The notes under the pieces were generated by a model, which saw nothing but the letters and a program-made list of their open reading frames with translations, searched no databases and had not been told where the DNA came from. This document shows positions 61,106-64,000 of a stretch of DNA of 64,000 nt, piece after piece. Made by a program: the position numbers and the translations under genes. Source of the DNA: Lutibacter flavus (GTDB lineage Bacteria; Bacteroidota; Bacteroidia; Flavobacteriales; Flavobacteriaceae); assembly GCF_900188355.1 (NCBI RefSeq), contig NZ_FZNX01000001.1:209671-273670 (forward strand). Direction: 5' to 3'. How positions within the stretch are numbered: position 1 is the first letter of the stretch; every line of letters begins with the position of its first letter.

Positions 61106-61296
61106 GTCATTCCTGTATTCACTGGAATGAAAAAAAATTAAGTTGTCATTCCTGCACAGGCATGAATCTGTTTTGTACATTATTAAAAATTCTTATTTTT
61201 CTGTGAATTTAATACTAATCTTGGTTAAATTTATATTTTCTAAAACTTTGGGTTTTTAAACAACGTTGTATAGATTCCTGTTTTCACAGGAATGAC
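61106..61296. repeat. Cluster of three REP-like palindromes
   Basis: GTCATTCCTG elements at 61106-61130 (with CTGGAATGA), 61145-61170 (GTCATTCCTGCACAGGCATG, then AATCTG) and an inverted copy at 61273-61296 (GATTCCTG..CACAGGAATGAC). A close relative lies at 22814-22840. Together they occupy much of the 61091-61339 gap, which has no gene. Confidence 0.75.
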
Positions 61297-61339
61297 ATTA
61301 AAGTAACAATTCGATGCAAAATTAATAATTACTTTCTTT

Positions 61340-61416
61340 GCCAACAGCCAACAGCCAACAGCCAACAGTCAACAGTCAACAGCCAACAGTCAACAGCCAA
61401 CAGCCAACAGTCAAAA
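61340..61416. repeat. 11-unit heptamer tandem array GYCAACA
   Basis: Units are GCCAACA or GTCAACA in the order C C C C T T C T C C, plus a last GTCAAAA. The array ends one base before the M28 peptidase stop codon (61418-61420), i.e. at its 3' end. Confidence 0.95.
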
Positions 61417-61417
61417 A

Positions 61418-62428
61418 CTACTTATCTACAACAATTCTATTTTCTCTATTAGCAATTTCCCAAGCTGTATAAAAAATTAATTGAGTTCGTTTTTGCAAAA
61501 TTTCATAATTAATTTTATCCGGAGTATCAGATGGTCTATGATAATTATCATGAGTTCCGTTAAAGTAAAAAATTATTGGAATATTATTCTTGGCAAAATT
61601 ATAGTGATCTGAACGATAATAAAAACGATTTGGATCCTCTTCATCATTATATCTATAATCTAAAATTAAGTTTGTAAATCTTGAATTTATGTCTTCGGAT
61701 AAAGAATGCAATTCTGAACTTAGTTTATAAGATCCAATAACATACACAAAATCAGGATTGTTTTCATGTGCATCATCAACACGACCAATCATATCTATAT
61801 TTAAGTTTGTAACCGTATTTGCAAGTGGAAATACAGGGAAATTTGTATAAAACTTCGATCCTAATAAGCCTTTTTCTTCACCGGTAACATGTAAAAATAG
61901 GATTGAGCGTTTTGGCCCGTTTCCATTTATTGCTGCTTTTTTAAATGCTTCAGCAATTTCCATAATAGCTACATTTCCAGACCCATCGTCGTCAGCTCCA
62001 TTATAAATTTCTCCATCTCTAATTCCAAGGTGGTCATAATGTGCAGATATTACGAGTATCTCTTCAGGTTTTTCAGAACCTTCAATAAATGCCAATACAT
62101 TTTCAGAAGGATTCAAATCAGGTTTTAAATGTGCGGTTGGAATTTCTTGAAAGTAATCATCACCGCCAAAAGGTGAAGAAATATTTTGAGAAATATAAAA
62201 GTTTTTTAAATATTCTGCAGCTTTCTTTTGCCCAGGCTCTCCAGTTCCTCTTCCTTCAAATTCATCTGAAGCTATTATATATAAATGTGTTTTTAAATCG
62301 GAGGCAGTAATTGTATTAGCAAATTGAGTTGCTGTTGCACCTGTAACCTCCTTAACATCTGTAATATGGTTATTGCTTCCACAACCAAAAATTACAAAAG
62401 CGAAACCTAAAAGAATTAATTTTTTCAT
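61418..62428 (-). CDS. M28-family zinc aminopeptidase, lipoprotein
   Basis: 336 residues. Lipobox AFVIFGC (Cys16). Zinc ligands in SAHYDHLG, NGADDDGSG, TGEEKGLLGS, NIDMIGR and SDHYNFA, complete for M28. SDEFEGRGTGEPGQKKAAEY is the PA-less entry. It probably trims peptides outside or in the periplasm. Confidence 0.93.
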   Translation of the reverse strand: MKKLILLGFAFVIFGCGSNNHITDVKEVTGATATQFANTITASDLKTHLYIIASDEFEGRGTGEPGQKKAAEYLKNFYISQNISSPFGGDDYFQEIPTAHLKPDLNPSENVLAFIEGSEKPEEILVISAHYDHLGIRDGEIYNGADDDGSGNVAIMEIAEAFKKAAINGNGPKRSILFLHVTGEEKGLLGSKFYTNFPVFPLANTVTNLNIDMIGRVDDAHENNPDFVYVIGSYKLSSELHSLSEDINSRFTNLILDYRYNDEEDPNRFYYRSDHYNFAKNNIPIIFYFNGTHDNYHRPSDTPDKINYEILQKRTQLIFYTAWEIANRENRIVVDK

Positions 62429-62465
62429 GTTTTTAATTAAAAGAATTTCAAATATATTAAAATAT

Positions 62466-63260
62466 TTAAGAGTTGGTTATTGTAAACTGTTTTAAAGATT
62501 TATTAAAACTAATTAGTTTGGAATCAAATAGTTGATCTAATTCGTTTTTTTCAATAAGTTCTTCTGTTTTTCCGCTTACAAATTTTGATGGTGACATTAA
62601 CCACAATTCATCCGCGAGTTGCAGTGCTAAATTGGCTTCATGTGTTGAAATAATAATGGTTTTATTAAATTCTGAAGCAAGGTTTTTTAATAATGAAAAT
62701 GTATTTACAGTATGGTGTAAGTCTAAATGCGCAGTTGGTTCATCTAATACAATAATGGGTGTGTTTTGCGCTAATGCTCTGGCTATTAATACTTTTTGCA
62801 ATTGTCCATCGCTCAATTCATAACATTTTGAATCCATTAAATGTTTTGTATTGGTTTTTTCAAAAGCCGATTGGATTATTTCCATATCTTCATTTGTTAA
62901 ATAACCAATCCAATTTGTAAATGGCTGACGGCCTAATGCTACAAGTTCAAAAACAGTTAAACTGCTATCTGGTAATCGTTCAGTTAATACCAAACTTAAA
63001 GTTTTAGCTAATTCGTTATTGGTAAGTGTTTCTAATTTTGAGTTATTTATAAAAATTTCACCGTTTAATTCAGGTTGAACCTTTGTTAATGTTCTAAGTA
63101 AAGTAGATTTTCCTATCCCATTTTTACCAAGTAAACAAACCAAATTACCAGCATTTAAATTGATGCTTAAATCGCGGGCAACAGTTAATGTATCTTTTTT
63201 TGAAGTATAACCAATGCTTAAATTTGACGCTTTTATAATGTGTTTAGAAGTCTGTTTCAT
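62466..63260 (-). CDS. ABC transporter ATP-binding protein for iron-chelate or vitamin B12/haem
   Basis: 264 residues. Walker A LLGKNGIGKSTLLRT, Q-loop LTERLPDSSLTVFELVALGR, signature ELSDGQLQKVLIARAL (SDGQ rather than SGGQ), Walker B PIIVLDEPTAHLDL, H-loop STHE. FecE/BtuD/HmuV-type. Its start overlaps the permease stop by one base. Confidence 0.92.
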   Translation of the reverse strand: MKQTSKHIIKASNLSIGYTSKKDTLTVARDLSINLNAGNLVCLLGKNGIGKSTLLRTLTKVQPELNGEIFINNSKLETLTNNELAKTLSLVLTERLPDSSLTVFELVALGRQPFTNWIGYLTNEDMEIIQSAFEKTNTKHLMDSKCYELSDGQLQKVLIARALAQNTPIIVLDEPTAHLDLHHTVNTFSLLKNLASEFNKTIIISTHEANLALQLADELWLMSPSKFVSGKTEELIEKNELDQLFDSKLISFNKSLKQFTITNS

Positions 63261-64000
63261 TAATAATAAATCTTACGTTTCCTAACCAATAACCAAATAA
63301 TTATTGGAGCTCCAAATAGTGAAGTTATGGCATTTATTGGCAATGTAAATTCGCTAGTTGGTAATTGTGCAATGCTATCGCAAATTAACATAATTATTGC
63401 ACCACTAATAGCAACTGCGGGTATTAAGGTTTTATGATTTGAGGTATTAAATAATAATTTTGTTAAATGTGGAACAGCCAAACCAATAAAAGCAATGGGC
63501 CCGGAAAAAGCAGTAATTACACCCGTTAATAAACTAGTTGAAATTAAAACAAAATTGCGAGTCCTTTTTACATTTACACCCATACTTTTTGCATAATTTT
63601 CACCTAAAAGCAAACTGTTTAGTGGCTTTATTATAAATATGACGAAAGAGATTCCAATAAGAAAAGTAACTAAAAGTGCAAGAATTTCATTCCAGCTTAA
63701 ATTACCTAAACTACCAAAACTCCAAAACATGTATTGTTGTAATTGGCTTGCACTACTAAAATAAGCTAAAATGCTAATAACAGCTGAAGTTAAACTACCA
63801 AACATTAACCCAATAATTAATATCGACATAGTATTTCTAACTTTTATAGCTGCTAACATTACTGCAGAAAGCACTAAAAATGCTCCTAAACTTGCAGCAA
63901 ACGCCAATCCAAAATTAGTAAATGCATAACTGGTAATATTTGCTCCAAAAAATGAAGCTCCTAAAATTAAAATGGCAACACCTAAACTTGCCCCAGAGCT
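63260..64000 (-). CDS. FecCD-family ABC permease, 5' end beyond the window
   Basis: About 247 residues are visible; the frame stays open through base 64000 (SSGASLGVAILILGASFFGA at the edge), so an internal TTG at 63907 is not the start. Helix-rich with the family segments LMFGSLTSAVISILAYF, MFWSFGSLGNLSW, GENYAKSMGVNVKRTR and FSGPIAFIGLAVPHLTKL. It imports iron complexes, haem or cobalamin with the following ATPase; a binding protein is not in view. Confidence 0.93.
   Translation of the reverse strand, partial: SSGASLGVAILILGASFFGANITSYAFTNFGLAFAASLGAFLVLSAVMLAAIKVRNTMSILIIGLMFGSLTSAVISILAYFSSASQLQQYMFWSFGSLGNLSWNEILALLVTFLIGISFVIFIIKPLNSLLLGENYAKSMGVNVKRTRNFVLISTSLLTGVITAFSGPIAFIGLAVPHLTKLLFNTSNHKTLIPAVAISGAIIMLICDSIAQLPTSEFTLPINAITSLFGAPIIIWLLVRKRKIYY

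Noticed and set aside
61340..61416. CRISPR array
   Set aside because: Units are 7 bases and contiguous, with no spacers and no cas genes nearby.
63260..63907. Complete 215-residue permease starting at 63907
   Set aside because: The start would be an internal TTG; the frame stays open to the window end and continues the FecCD helices.

Overview
The window comes from a low-GC member of the Bacteroidota, almost certainly a marine-type Flavobacteriaceae. The signs are SusC/SusD pairs, Flavobacteriia-specific families (DUF3276, long NusB, DUF5916, BatA), lipoproteins with short lipoboxes, and promoters with TAnnTTTG -7 boxes. No rRNA, tRNA, CRISPR array or intact integrase was seen. Everything is read from sequence and family knowledge; no searches were run.

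Layout. (1) 1-11.9 kb: a galactomannan utilisation locus. It holds a sodium/solute symporter (cut by the window edge), a GH26 endo-beta-mannanase lipoprotein, SusC, SusD, an IPT/TIG surface glycan-binding lipoprotein, a three-FAS1-domain lipoprotein ending in two tandem beta-rich repeats, and a GH27 alpha-galactosidase. (2) 11.9-16.5 kb: a hotdog protein, small conserved proteins, oxyR divergent from dps with a large dyad between them, then plsC and a CoA-type Nudix hydrolase. (3) 16.5-24.2 kb: TRIC channel, RDD, SpoIIM-like, DUF4129, DUF4350, MoxR and DUF58, the usual MoxR/DUF58 cell-envelope stress cluster.

(4) 24.2-34.4 kb: the most unusual part, a roughly 10-kb island. It is bracketed by two ~255-bp direct copies of the 3' end of the DUF58 gene (23961-24215 intact; 34151-34404 truncated and frameshifted). 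Dead IS fragments lie inside both edges (IS3-type OrfB left, IS1634/IS4-type right). Inside are a TPR histidine kinase with a LytTR regulator, an unknown beta-rich protein, two PixA/AidA-type proteins, and three consecutive signal-less alpha-helical pore-forming toxin subunits of the HBL/NHE/Mak type. After these come a captured promoter plus first 25 codons of pyrG (CTP synthase) and a membrane-anchored GH25 muramidase placed directly behind that promoter. I read it as a horizontally acquired tripartite toxin island, perhaps with its own regulator and lysis/export enzyme.

(5) 34.4-47 kb: leftward housekeeping and envelope genes: a ROK glucokinase, MscS, an esterase, a dihydroorotase-like protein that has lost its HxH metal motif, BatA, MTA/SAH nucleosidase, LolD, and two tandem DUF5916 outer-membrane proteins. 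(6) 47.5-64 kb: sucC, DUF3276, an MsbA-like exporter, nusB-DUF1573-yajC, ybbR-coaE, an RprXY-like two-component system, tsaC, a GT2 glycosyltransferase, holA, intergenic palindromes and an 11-unit heptamer array, an M28 peptidase, and a FecCDE-type metal/haem ABC transporter cut by the window end.
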